Numbered from the stretch's first letter, positions 1-11,875 are shown. The stretch: DNA of 64,000 nt from Triglochin maritima (GCA_963682175.1 OY821786.1:30807501-30871500), one strand, 5' to 3'. Numbers and translations are program-made. Notes: generated by a model from the letters alone, not told the origin.

Positions 1-1178
1 CTCCAAGTGTTCACCAATGTTAAAAGTTTTCAAGGCGATTCGGATTGTAGCTCGACTTCCATGTATGATTGGGGTTTTCGCAAATTCATATGTGATAATG
101 TTACCAATTACATTATTTTATGTAATACATTATCATATATAATGTTAAAACATCATACCCCATAATATATACATCTCATACAAATTTATTTGTTATTCTA
201 ACCATGTCGTTATTACGACATATTGATTTTATCATTTTACCATATGTCTATCATTTCATATCACATGAATTTAATACATCTCATAAAACATAAAATCATA
301 TTTATTGTTTCCGATTTTGTGGTGTGACTTATAGGAAGATCTAAGATATTTTATATCATAAACTATAAATGATATCTGGCTACAAATTATAGTTACCCAA
401 ATAACAAAATATGTTCTGTTTACTAGCACATATCATGATTCACTTCGTGATATGAGATAATATGACTTATGTTTATCCATTGTCTCATGATATTAGGAAT
501 ATTATACAAAGTAGGAATGTGTCATCTTTTTATTATATATTCTTTTTTTGATCTCTTAAGCTAATTATAAATATGTATCTATGCATAAGTTACATTGTGC
601 ACATTATAATTTTGTTTTATCAATGAGCCCAATAAGATTATCACTCAAGTCAAGAGGGGCAATGATAATCTTTTGACATATAACTTTTTTTGCATAAGTT
701 ATATATAATCGACTAATACATTTATCACTAAATGAAATGATAGTTTTTCATAATAATCAAATTATACACTTTTGATGTGAAAAAGATATAGGTTTCATAT
801 CTTAGGATCCAAATACACAATGAAAACATTAATGACACAAACACAAACACAATTTCTATACAATATATAAAAGAAAATATTTTTTTCTTTTATATACTCT
901 GGTTGTTAAATATTTGTGGAGCTACAATACTTTTTAACCAACATGACAATCTTATATTGATAATTAATGTTCCAATGTTCCATGTTAATTACCACGATTG
1001 TGAATTACTTTTGATTTATGCAAACCATTATCTATTAGAGCTCTACGGTTAATGACCAAGAGTCTCTTTCATAACTCTTCTAAAAGGCGAATACATTAAC
1101 CAATGAATAAAATGATTAGACATTCAATTCATAACAAAAGACATATAAAAGTAAACTTTTGAACACATATTCCTTTCA
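1..1178 (-). repeat. Copia-type LTR, family A, cut by the window start
   Basis: Read on the minus strand this matches the family A LTR seen at 11876-14044, in the same order: the start TGAAAGGAAT (1178 leftward), the block with the AGAGCTCTA palindrome near 1040, the inverse of the 'cattaatgttttcac' block near 825, and the 'gtcacacca' block near 330. The last bases before the window edge correspond to the R/U5 part. The TG terminus at 1178 is clear. The other end lies outside the window. No coding sequence. Confidence 0.75.
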
Positions 1179-2650
1179 ATTATACCATGAAAATATTATC
1201 GTGTTGATTAAAATACATTGTAGTTCTACAAATGTTAATAAAAGATTATTATTTAATAACACATATATGAAATGTTTCATACATTGAACATGACCTAACA
1301 AGTGAAAACCTTATAGATTGTGTTTGTGTCATTAATGTTTTCACTGTGTCTACGAATTCTAAGATAAGAGTGCATCGTTTTACATGAGAAATGTATAACA
1401 TAATTACTATTAAAAGTTTCTTATTACAAGTGATGATAAAAGTAGTAGTTCTTTATATATGAATTGTGCGGGAAAGGATTGTAGGTCAACAATATCATTG
1501 TCCCTCATTTTAATGAGTAATGATGTCACTGGGCCCCTTGGTAGAGTAGAATTGTAATTGCATGCAATATAGTTGAAGTATTACCAACTATATATTTATA
1601 ATTTACTTAAAAGAGACCAAGAAACGAATATAATACAAATGTGACACAACCCTACTGTATGTTATTCATGACATCACGAGACAAGGAATAGACACAGGTA
1701 ATGTTATTTATAATATTGCTATAATATCGTGTTTTGTAAAATTGTTACATTTCATTTGTGTTGATTGTGTGACTATAATGTACAGCTAGAGTACCGTTTA
1801 TAGTTTATGGCAAAAAAATATTTTATGTCATTACTAATCCAACCTGGATCCTCGATAAAGGTCACACCAACTAAACAAGAAACAAGAGAAGTATTTTACA
1901 TGTTTTATATGATGTGTTATATTTCATATGACATGAAATTAAATGCATGTGATAAGATGATGAAATAAAGTGTTACATGTTGTAACATTTAATATGAGTT
2001 CATGAGATGTGTGCATAATATTATTTGGACAAGTGCAATGTATATTACATAACATAATATTTATGACACATAGTATGATAATGAATGTCACATTGTCATG
2101 ACATGAAGTTGTAAAAGCTTAACCCTTAAATCAATCAATTAGGAATGGAATATCAACTAATGGGTCATGGACTCATTAAGCCCATCGTGTGGTTAGGGTT
2201 TGCCATATATTGAACCTATAAAAGGAGAGGAGAAATGTAACTTCATGAACAAGTTTTAAGAAGTTTTCAGCCACCTTTCATCTCTCTCAAGTTTAGTTGG
2301 TGCACATATTTTCTCATTCGAGAGTGATTGATGAAGGAAGGCTAGTAGATCTCTAACGAGATCTTGAACTAGTCCTTGCTTGGTTCAAGGTGAACCATAG
2401 AGGCAAAGGTGTGAAGATTCTTCAAGAGTACTAGAGAAATTCGTTTTCACTAGGCAAAGGTATGAAATCTAAATCTTGAATCTCGATTTAATTGTATTTG
2501 CATAAGTGTAGATTAGGCTTATAATCTTGTATGAAAAATGCTTGATTTATTACTTGTTTAAGGTTAGTAATAGAGACAAACCTTTTTTACTATTAAAGGG
2601 GACGAAAGAAAGTTTTTTTCCACCTTAACATTCCTCATGAAATCCCAACA
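1179..2650 (+). repeat. Diverged family A-like LTR, 5' end missing
   Basis: Plus-strand sequence collinear with the family A LTR (blocks around 1220, 1290, 1490-1540 and 1840-1880) but far more diverged. It has a TATA-like tataaaagg near 2217 and ends in CCCAACA near 2650. Its first ~190 bases are absent because the minus-strand LTR abuts at 1178/1179, so the two form an imperfect inverted repeat with 1-1.2-kb arms. No primer-binding site follows, so it is a solo or truncated LTR. The 3' boundary is approximate. Confidence 0.55.
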
Positions 2651-3415
2651 GTTCGAACATTCTCCAGAAGAGAATTGTTACAATGATTCAAATATATTGA
2701 GAGATATTATACAAAGAAAGTTGACCTGAAAATGATTTCAACGACAGATTGTCTCTACTGTGTAAACAAAGATCTAGTTATATATAACTAAAGAAGTTGG
2801 ACTAGGACTTGAAGTCCACTTCTACAACGTCATAAAATATATTTCATATAAAACTAGACATAATACATTCACAATGATTGTTTATGTAGGCATAAAGTTT
2901 CTTTGAAAACATTCAAATGACGTTTAGCATATTTTTTGTTACCTTTTTACGAATCTATCAAATTTACTTACTGTATTCATGAGATAAATATTTACTTCAA
3001 TGATGCTTCCTATATATCTGATCCACAACAACAAAAATCACAAACTATTTTGTGTTATTGTGGAGACAATGCAATCTTTATACAAGTTGGTGAACTACAA
3101 ATCAAGGGGAGCGCATATGTAATTATCATCATAGTATGACTATCTCTGAAGGATAAAGCCCAGATGACTTGTAGTTGTACTCTTTTTTCCTTTTTCTAAG
3201 TTTTTGTCTCACATGATTTTACTTACTAAGGTTTTTAACTAGGCAGTTTGCGTAATTGTGTTAGCGTATGTCATCCACTCTTTTTTCCCTTAACTATTTT
3301 CCCACTAGGTTTTTATAGCAAGGTTTTAACGAGCCATTAATATAATGACATATCATTTAAGAGAGTTTGTAAATGTATATTAAACTAAGGAGGCAAATTA
3401 TATGCTCTGCACTCT
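2651..3415 (+). mobile_element. Copia 3' remnant: RNase H scrap and T-rich spacer
   Basis: Around 2990-3080 the plus strand encodes a short run (DASYISDP, KSQT, CGDNAIF) like the start of the Copia RNase H domain, with frameshifts. From about 3150 follows a T-rich spacer with repeated 'ctttttt...caccaagtttttgt' and 'aaggttttaacgag' phrases. The same spacer recurs at 4836-4935, 6151-6490 and, inverted, at 10440-11000. In Copia elements such a spacer lies between pol and the 3' LTR. The minus-strand LTR at 3416 interrupts it. Confidence 0.5.
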
Positions 3416-4835
3416 TTTTTAGGATCAATGGCCTCTAGTTAATTTAATCAATTTCTTAATCTCTACTTAATTCAATAAGATTCAGTGGAAATGATAATTA
3501 AAAACAAGTAGAGAAACAATCAAACCACAAAGAAGAAGATGATTTTATAGAGGTTCAACACCCCACCCGAGTCTTAGTCCTCTCTTGCAAGCTCTGCTTG
3601 ATCCCACGAGCTCTGCCTACGTCTTCACTATGTTCCGGGCCGAGAACAAGCTTTTACACCACGAACAAGCGAACAACCCTCGCCGAGCTCGGATCCTCCT
3701 CTCACAACCCGAGATGAATGCTTCCACTGAAGCCTTTACAATCTTGATAGAAAAAGGAAATGTGTAGCAAAAGACTCTAACTTGAGCACACTTGAGTATG
3801 ATATGCATTTGGTCAAGTGGTGAAGTTTAAGCTTGGAGCGTATAGGATTTTGGATTCTTGAGTGAGAGAATATCTCTCTAATGTATTAGTAAGTTGAAGT
3901 ATGAGAATTGTGTAAATAAGTTGTGTGAATCTCTATTTAGAAGCACCTAGAGATATAACCATTAGGGAAGATTTGTGTAAGCTACATAAAACAGAAAACT
4001 AAGTTCAACAAATCTATCCAATATCGGTCGACCGACACGGGATAAACGGTCGACCGTTTCCATGAAAATAAGAAAACGTTCAAACCAACTAAAGACACGG
4101 TCGAGCCAAATGGCTATAACTTAAGTTAACGGTCGAACTAAATCTAGGAGCGGTCAACTGTTCTAGGGTTTTGGCGAGGGTAAATGATTAGCGGTTGAAT
4201 GCAACAAGGAAGTTCATCCGATCGAAAATAATAGGGACTTTGGAAATTGAAAATTGTCTAGATCTGGTCGACCGTCTTTAAGGCATCGTTCGACCGGTGG
4301 CCAAATATCGAATTGGAGTTAGGTAAAATATACGAATATGACCGTTGTATAACGACAATAATAACAGTCATATGAAAATAAGGGTAATTGGTCGACCGAA
4401 AGTTCAAAATAAGTCGACCTATAGAATTTGGTATAATCACTTTTGGGTACCAAACAGTCGAACGGAAAACTTGTTTCGGTCGACCGTTCTGAACAGACAA
4501 GTTAGGTTTAGTTTGAGTGATTTATCAACTAAGTTTGGGTGATCTATTGAAGTCTAAATGATGTGAAATTTGGTGTGACTTCTACAAGGAACCTAGTGTG
4601 TTTGTAATTAGGTTACAACTCTTGTATGCTCAAGTTCACATATATTCCTAAGACTCAAATAAAGACAAAATTACATGTCTTGATTTCATTTCATTCTTCC
4701 TTCAGTCTTGATCACCTTTAGATGTTAGCACAATACAATATATATTCTATGCATAATGTGTGTTACACTACATTTCATTGTGATTAAAATTAAGTTAGTT
4801 AAATAATCAAAACATAGATTAAAGCCTAAAAGCCA
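3416..4835 (-). repeat. SIRE-like Copia LTR, solo, with palindrome cluster
   Basis: The inverse of this segment aligns along its length with the LTR at 17381-18893: the start TGGCTTTTAGG...TGTTTTGATTATTTAA (the TGTTTTGATGAT opening typical of SIRE-type LTRs), a TATA-like taaatagag near 3935, and the GC-rich tail with 'ggcgagggttgttcg' (3675-3705). Bases 4020-4490 carry repeated CGGTCGACCG or near copies, upstream of the TATA region. It sits inside the Copia spacer. The flanks actct/atact look like an imperfect 5-bp target duplication. No PBS or internal region was seen. End points are good to a few bases. Confidence 0.65.
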
Positions 4836-5015
4836 ATACTTTTTTCCTTCACCAAGTTTTTGTCCCCACACTTGGCAATGTTTTTAATGAAGCAGGTCGA
4901 AGAGCGTATAACAGAAGGTGATCATCCAATGGTGAGTGTTATCAAATTACATAGAAGTGGACGAGTCACATTTCAATGGATGTATATTAGACATTTTCCC
5001 TTAGTTATTTTTATT

Positions 5016-6150
5016 GAATTGTTATTCGTCGCCGGAAAACTACTTAAATCGCTCGTGTGAATTACCATTTTGTCATTCTCTCATTTCTACTCATATATCT
5101 CAAAATTTAACTCTCCTACTACCCATCTCTCTTCATCTTCCTCTCATAATCATAAAAATAATATTTCGGAGGTCAAGAAATGAGCCAACAGACACCCTAG
5201 TGTACTCGAATCTGATAAAATGTTAAACTTCTTTTTAATAAAAAAATTAAGGGGCGTCTGCCGGAGCTGCCTCCCCATGAGGCAGACGTCTGCAACAAGC
5301 ACCTCACCTATAGGGGGCGTCTTAGCCAGACGCCTGCCCCATGGGGTTGGCGTCTTAGCCAGACGCCCCCTTTGGGGAGGCAGCTCCGGCGGACGCCCCC
5401 TATTTTTCATTAATAATTTTTTTAAATTATACGGTGTGTTATCTCAACTTATTTCAGGTTCTGTTCCAATTTTTTTGGTATTAATTGGTAATTATACGGG
5501 TTGGATTACAACGAGTTTTGGAAGTGATGAAGATTCAAAAATTTCCAAATCCAAAAATCTGTCGAGGTGGTATTTGTAAGTCGGGAAGTTTTACCACTGG
5601 AATTTTTGTTATCTTAAAATTGTTGGATCTGAAAATTTTTGAATTTTCAACACTTGTAAAAAAACTCATTGTAATCTGACCCGTTACCACCGAAAAATTT
5701 GCAACGAAACCTCAAATAATTTGGGATAACACACTGTATAATTTAATTTTTTTTTTTGGACGGACGTCTTAGCCAGACGCCCCCCCCCCCATGGGTGATG
5801 CGTCTTAGACAGACGCCCCCTAAATGGGGAGGCGTCTGGGTAAAACGCCCGCCTCTTGGGGGTGGCGGCTGGCTAAGACGCCCCCACTATGGGGGAGCCA
5901 TTTGGCTAAGACGCCTCCCCCATTGGGGGGGGGCATTTTACCCAGACGTCCGACCCGATTTTTTGTGGTGGGCTTACTGCACCGAATCCAGACGCTTGAC
6001 AGACATTTTCGTGGTGTTTGTACTGGGAAAACGTAGGCAGAAACCTAATTTTAAGAGACGGGACAAAATGAGTATTAAATGAATTGTGAATGACAAAATG
6101 GTAATTGTTGGGGCGATTTAAGTAGTTTTCCGGCGATAAACAGTAATTCC
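5016..6150. mobile_element. Non-autonomous MULE built as an inverted duplication (foldback)
   Basis: The two halves are inverted copies of each other, meeting near 5585. Terminal inverted repeats read CGTCGCCGGAAAACTACTT on the left and the inverse of AAGTAGTTTTCCGGCGATA on the right. The same terminus closes the MULE at 20545. Going inward, both arms hold a GC-rich palindromic block (5252-5400 and 5757-5955), an AT-rich stretch, and the sequence encoding the start of the MULE transposase (5480-5560; inverse 5620-5720; related to 20160-20230). Flanks (atttttatt / ttttttata) suggest a 9-bp target duplication. ORFs inside are by-products of the palindromes. It encodes no transposase. Confidence 0.75.
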
Positions 6151-6719
6151 TTTTTTATAGCAATGTTTTCAACGATACATGAATATAACGCCATATTATA
6201 TGAGAGAGTTTGTAAATGCATATTAAACTAAGGTGAGAATTATATGTTCTGTACTCTTTTTTCGTTCACCAAGTTTTTTAACTATTTTCCCACTGAGTTT
6301 TTATAACAAAGTTTTTAACGAGACATGAACATAACGGCATATTATTTAAGAGAGTTTGTAATTGTATATTAAACTAATGTGGAGAATTATATGCTCTGCA
6401 TTCTTTTTTCTTTCACCAAATTTTGTTTCACATTTGGTAAAAGTTTTAATGATGTAGGTCGAAGAGTGTACAACAAAAAGTGATCATCCAACGAGGAGTT
6501 ATGAAATTACATAGAAATTGCTGAGTCACATTTCATTAGATGTTATCTTAGGCATCTATATTGTAACTTACTCATTCATGTAGCGTTGTAACTCTCGTAA
6601 TCATCTTTGTGTAACTATCATTAACAAATGAATATAAATATGTATAGATCTCTTACGATGGGAGACACTCCTTAAATTCTCGATCCCTCTCTTGTTGCAA
6701 AAGTCCATTGCTCGTAACA
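6151..6719 (+). mobile_element. Copia 3' spacer and short LTR
   Basis: Bases 6151-6498 are two more copies of the T-rich spacer ending in a degraded polypurine stretch (aacgaggag). Bases 6499-6719 are a short LTR: it starts at TTATGAAATTACATAG (the leading TG appears lost) and ends in CTCGTAACA. A partial copy of the LTR start occurs at 4935 (TGTTATCAAATTACATAG). A TATA-like tataaatatg lies near 6635. No intact coding sequence. Confidence 0.5.
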
Positions 6720-7196
6720 AAAAAAAAACTGAAACAAATAAAAATACTGGTCCCGACCCTGCCCAACGGGCCGAGGCCGGGTCTAATTGAGTATTAATTA
6801 CGGTTTAACGTATCTTATTGGAATTCAACAGCAGATACCATGCCAAATCACTGTTATCATTAATCACATGAACAGATGACATCATCAGACAATAACAACA
6901 GAACTAGAATCCACCAATCACTGATTCATGAACACCATGCCAAAGAATCAATTGCAAAAAAGAAAATTAAGGTTCACAAGTTCTAGACCTTTGCTTGCTC
7001 ACAAATGATAAGTTGAAGCCCACAAGAAATGCTTTGCCCAAATTACACTTCTAATACAACTAGGAAGAACAATTCTTTTCTATCAAATCAGAAGCATTCA
7101 CATTACATCACCAAACTAGAAATCCTTTCACCAAAACAAGTATTCCGGATACAACAAGAACAATATGTACTGATCACTAAAGTTTTGACTCTCAAA
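6720..7196. other. Downstream flank and 3' UTR of the LIFEGUARD gene
   Basis: Non-coding. 6740-6785 is GC-rich (gaccctgcccaacgggccgaggccggg), like the end of a hAT-type miniature element. From about 6800 to 7196 the sequence is low-copy in this window and probably holds the 3' UTR of the minus-strand gene. The polyadenylation site cannot be fixed. Confidence 0.4.
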
Positions 7197-9818
7197 TTAA
7201 TTGTCTGATGCCCTGAAGAGTGTGAGCAGAGCAAGGAATAGATTGATGATGTCGAGATAAAGCGCAACTGCTGCCCAAATGTATTCATCGTACGAGTATC
7301 GCTTAATCAGGTTGTCGGTGTCATAAATTATGTACCCACAAAATATGATCGCCGCAAGTGCCCCGTATATCATTGAGGATATCCGTCCCAGAGGAAACAA
7401 CAACTGGAAATAAATAGGAAGCATAGGTTTCAACCATAAATCCAACAAATAAAACAACACTACCAACACAATTACATAATGATAAGCTAAAGTACTAACT
7501 TGAATTGTGAAAATTACCTGAATGAAACCGAACACGACTAGGATCATGAGTGCACCGAAGAGGAAGGGACCCAAAAAGTTGAAGTCATGCCCTCTTCTTG
7601 CAGCCCAAAATGTGTAAAGGGTGAGACTAACAACAACTGCTGCCGTGAGAATAGTTGATTCAAGAATGACTTTCCCTGATTGCAAGACAATAATAACAAT
7701 ATATGGTCAACAAAACAGTTTTTTCAAAGCAACCAACTTGATAGAGTCTTGCAATGGTGCCATGGAATAATGAAGGCTTTTGTTCAAACTTCAATATGAT
7801 ATAGTATAAATGAAGCTCATTTTGGTTTTGCATGACAAACAAAGCACTAATTACAAAAAGTAGCAAAGTTTAACTTCAGCATGACAACAGCAAGAGGTGG
7901 AACTATCACCAGCAACTTTTTATTCAAACATTATATTAAATGTTGAGATGATCCAACACAACTTTTGCTGCTGCGCTTGATTAGTTTGGTTATGGCATTT
8001 AAAGAAAATACACTGAAATAAATGAGACGTGTTCTGAAATGATCATATATGATTGCTTAAATTCCAAAATAAAAATGACATGTTCGTTATCTTTCAAGAT
8101 GGAAAATTTGTTAGTACAGTGGAATGTTCATCGTAAATATATAACGAAAGCAAAGATATACCATGTGCTTTTCCATCATAAAAACGAAATGTTCCAAAAA
8201 GTAACACGTTTATCATATTTTCAGAACATATTTGCTTTTACTATGAGAATGTCATCAATGTTTAATACAAATATAACTTTAAAACATTGTTATGTCATGT
8301 GGTTTCGTATCATCAAACACATAGGATTAAGATATGCTTGACACAATTAACACAAGCGAAATTCGCATACATAACATGATACTTACCACTGGTGAAAGCG
8401 CATGTAAGTCCAACCACGAAGCTAAGAGACACTGTGAAGATGCCCAGTAAGATGAAATTCACAGGGTGCTTTTGGCGATAGCAGTACAAAGGGCAAAGAA
8501 CTGCAAACAGAGAAAATAAATTTAACAACAAGAATAACCTCTTTCGAAGATTAAATCTGATAGAATTGAAAATTTTGAGTCTATAAACCAGGACGATGCA
8601 AATTCTCATGATTAGCACATACATACAAAACAACAGAATTGCATCAACACAAAGCTTAAGTTACAATGTTTGCACCAAAATGTCGCTACCCGAGTCAATC
8701 ACAGTCATTTAGAGACCAAAAAACTGCAACATAGAACGACCTCATATGATCAACCAAACCACATAAATTCGACAAAAACAGACACGAATATTATTGTATC
8801 ACCAAAATGAGAACACGCATAGCATAAAAGCCAAAACCTCCATTTCTTACCAAAACGACGGTAGAAGTCAGTAATCAAAGCCAAAAACATCAAACCAAAA
8901 ACAAGAGTAAACCAACTAAAATCCCCAAACACCAACCAACCCCCGAACCTTCCACCTTTAACAACCCAAATCCTAAAATTCCAAAAAAATCCAAAAATCC
9001 AAAATATCAAATCTTTACCAAACCAATCTCCAAACCACCGCCTTTATTACACAACTACACTCCAAACCCACCACAAAACCCAAAAAAAATCTCACCAAGC
9101 GCACCACAAAACCCCAGATTCTACATTTCTCCCAAACCCAAAACCCACGATAACATCAACCCAAAACCTCAAACCCCAAAAAAATCCAACCTCTTTCACA
9201 AACCCAAAATCTCACATTTCTCACTATCCCAAAACCCAAACATCAAAAAAACACATCCAAAACCTCAAAACCCATAAAAATCCGACCTTTCTCACAAACC
9301 AAAAACCCAACCCCCAAAAAAGACAAACCCAAAACCTCAAATCCCCCAAAGATTCAACCTTTCTAACAAATCCAAAACCTTAAACCCCCAAAACACACCA
9401 ACCCATAACCTAAACACCAAAAAAAAAACCAAAATCTCAAACCCCCAAAGTTCCCACCTTTCTGACAAACACAAAACCCCAAAAAATTCCACCTTTCTCA
9501 CAAACCCGAAAACACTCACTCACCAATGAAGGGCAAGAAGATGAGGAAGATATACAACCCCAGCCCCGCCCCAGTGGTCGCGAAGAACACCGCAATCGGC
9601 CTCACACTCACGACCACCGAAGCCACAGCCACCGTCAGCAGAATCTGGACCGTCAAGATCGCGTAGATCTTCCTCACGAACGCCCACCGGAGATCCGGAC
9701 TCTCCATCATCGCCGGGTACAGAGGCGGTGCAACGCCGCCAGCCTCCACGTCGCCGGAGCTCTTCCCGTAACTGAACATCACGTTAGGATTTGGGGTTCG
9801 GTCTGGTTTGGTTTGCAT
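7197..9818 (-). CDS. LIFEGUARD-type TMBIM (Bax inhibitor-1-like) membrane protein
   Basis: Four exons with GT-AG introns: 9818-9524, 8500-8387, 7675-7518 and 7403-7197, joining in frame to 257 codons. The ATG at 9818 opens the hydrophilic N-terminus. Seven hydrophobic segments follow, at about residues 50-70, 75-99, 110-134, 138-160, 168-189, 198-217 and 231-252. The C-terminal signature GYIIYDTDN and ALYLDIINLFL is typical of the family. Asp217 and Asp240 match the di-aspartyl pair linked to pH-gated calcium leak in bacterial BsYetJ and animal TMBIM proteins. Plant LFG proteins sit in ER, Golgi or vacuolar membranes and dampen cell death and stress signalling. Length matches the family (about 240-260 aa). 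No stops or frameshifts, so probably functional. Family assignment is firm; the LFG subtype number is not determined. Confidence 0.93.
8501..9523 (-). other. Intron 1 of the LIFEGUARD gene, G/T-rich
   Basis: Donor GTGAGT at 9523 and acceptor TTTGCAG at 8501 (minus strand). About 9050-9500 is almost only C and A on the plus strand, so the sense strand is degenerate GGGTTTTGG-like text. ORFs called here are low-complexity by-products. Confidence 0.85.
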
Positions 9819-10269
9819 GGGAGGGAGGGAAGGGGTGTTTTAAGGAGGAAAGGATGGGGCACGTGTCGGGGTAGAAGTGTGACACGCGGATTTGGGAGGT
9901 TTCCGGGGTTCTCTAGGAGGTGGGAGAAGGAAACGGGCGTTTTTTCATTTTTGGCGAGTTTTTCCTTCCGAAATTATGAAATTTCAAAGACAGGTTGGTT
10001 TTCTCCGACTCTCCATGAAATATGAATCTGAGTTGAGACCGGTGTATATCCACTACAGAAATATTATATAAGGTTCACTTTAATGTCACATTTATCTAGT
10101 AAAATTAGTTATATCCCATATAACCATTTTCCCCAACTACAAACCTATGCCCTATTGTTAAAATGTCCATTCGATGATTTGACAGTGAACATATTATTTT
10201 TAACCCATCTTTAAAAATATGTACCATCTCCATTCCCACTAATAAGACAAAAATTTAAGGAAAAATAAT
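9819..10269. other. Upstream region of the LIFEGUARD gene
   Basis: The first ~120 bases beyond the ATG are G-rich, as expected for a 5' UTR or proximal promoter. From about 10040 the sequence becomes AT-rich with no recognisable gene or repeat until the LTR at 10270. The small ORF at 9813-10025 has no support. Confidence 0.4.
9860..9865. promoter_or_regulatory. G-box (CACGTG) upstream of LIFEGUARD
   Basis: Perfect CACGTG palindrome about 42 bp upstream of the start codon, in the context ggggCACGTGtcgg. This is the core for plant bZIP and bHLH factors and overlaps an ABRE-like core. It may lie in the 5' UTR, since the transcription start is unknown. Confidence 0.5.
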
Positions 10270-10429
10270 TGTTGTATTTCGTTATCATCAAAGTATTACA
10301 ATAGTCGCTTATTTATAGACTAAATGAAGTAAATGAAATTGTGTATGTTACAAGAATTACAAATGATAAGGTCAGAGGTTGATCGAGTTATGGGAGGAGA
10401 ATGTAAAACATCCATAATATTTCACAACA
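10270..10429 (-). repeat. Short Copia 3' LTR with adjacent polypurine tract
   Basis: A 160-bp LTR bounded by TGTTG and CAACA. On the minus strand it is preceded by the polypurine tract ccaatggggggag (10430-10442), as expected for the 3' LTR of a Copia element. An internal TATA-like tataaataag lies near 10318. Confidence 0.6.
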
Positions 10430-11875
10430 CTCCCCCCATTGGATCTCCTCTTATATGTTTTTCAGTATGTCTCATTAAAACCCTTACTAAAAAAACTCAT
10501 TGAGATAAAAACTTAGTAAAGGGAAAAAGAATGCAGAGTCTATAATCATCTCTCTCATTTCAACAAGTGTTTATCAAACGCTGAACATCAATCTTGAAAA
10601 CAAGTTGTTCAAAATCTCTGGTAGGCAACGACATGGTGAAAAGTGCAAAGTTGTCACTTGATCGGTCTGACTAATTAAAAACTTCGTCAATTAAAATTTT
10701 GTGGGACAAAAACTTGGTGAAGGAAGAAAAAAATTGCAGCGTATAATTCTCCCTCTCAATTCAACATATATTTATATAACCCCCTTAGACAATATGTGGT
10801 ATGTTTATGTGTCGTTAAAAAGCTTACTACAAAACCCTGTAGGAAAAAGTAACTAAGGAAAAGAATGCATAACACACGGGTAACAAAATTGCACAAGCTG
10901 ACTCATTAAAAACCTTTAACCAATAAAATATTTTAGGACAAAAATTCAAAAAAGGGAAAAAATGCAACTACAAGCCTTCCTCGTTTTATCCTTCAGGGAT
11001 ATCCGTCATTCAGGGACGATAAATACAAATCTGCTCCTTCTGATTCGTAGTTTACCAAACTTACGAATATATTTTACAAAGTTCTTAAACACAAAAGGGC
11101 ATGTGGATTCAATAAACAAATACGTCATAGTTTAACAGATTTAATGGATATTTACTATATTTCACTTAGATAATAGGATTGTGAAATGTGTTTACGTATT
11201 TTTTCTCAAATGATATACTGAGAGTAACACAAACTGTGGTAACTTTTGCAAAAAATGAATATATTACCTCAAAAGATATTACTTATGACAATTTAAAGAT
11301 GTCTCATATTTATATTGATGTCATAGCAATATGAGAATGTAAGAATCAATAACTTATTCACCAACTTGCATAAAGTTGAATGACTCCACATAATGACACA
11401 AAATAGTTTATGATAATAATTGATGTGTATTGGAATGTAGGAAACATCACCAATATAAATCTTTGTCGTATGACTAGAAATTGATAGATCCTTGAATGAC
11501 ATCTAAATGTTTTCAGAAAAATATTTACTGTGAACATGATAAGGAACTTTAGGTCTTATAAGAATTATATCTTTGTCGATATACAATAGTTGCTCTTTGT
11601 TAATATGCTTTCAAGGTGAGCATTTAGTAGAACATTTTTCTTTAATATTTTCTTTCTACAATTGAATCATTGTATCAATTCTCTTCTTGAGAATATTCGA
11701 ACTTAGGTCAAAAGACAATTGGATTATCTCTAGTCATTTATTTAAAAATCCGTCATTTAAATATTTCACAAGTTTTCAAAAACTATGTTGGGGTCCTATG
11801 ACGTCAAGTCATTTTCAAATAATATATATGCACATTCTTCAATCTTTGTATAGTGCATCTTTTGATTCTTCTTAT
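10430..11875 (-). mobile_element. Internal remnant of a minus-strand Copia element
   Basis: From 10440 to about 11000 the minus strand repeats the T-rich Copia spacer three or four times (inverse of 'ttaaaacccttactaaaaaaactcattgag'). At 11290-11500 it encodes a run with GDVSYIP and weak similarity in layout to the Copia RNase H start. The rest, to 11875, is AT-rich with no frame I can assign. The 5' part is missing. It appears cut by the family A LTR. Confidence 0.4.

Noticed and set aside
3585..3808. ORFs at 3585-3767 and 3617-3808
   Set aside because: They lie in the GC-rich tail of the minus-strand SIRE-like LTR and match the non-coding tail at 18550-18740.
5150..6082. Several overlapping ORFs of 70-119 codons on both strands
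   Set aside because: They arise from the GC-rich palindromes of the foldback MULE. Repetitive composition and mirror ORFs on the opposite strand argue against coding.
8039..8341. 100-codon ORF on the plus strand
   Set aside because: It lies in intron 2 of the LIFEGUARD gene, antisense, with no recognisable domain.
7197..9818. Calling the gene Bax inhibitor 1 itself
   Set aside because: The C-terminal GYIIYDTDN / YLDIINLFL text and four-exon layout fit the LIFEGUARD branch better than plant BI-1, which has a different C-terminus.
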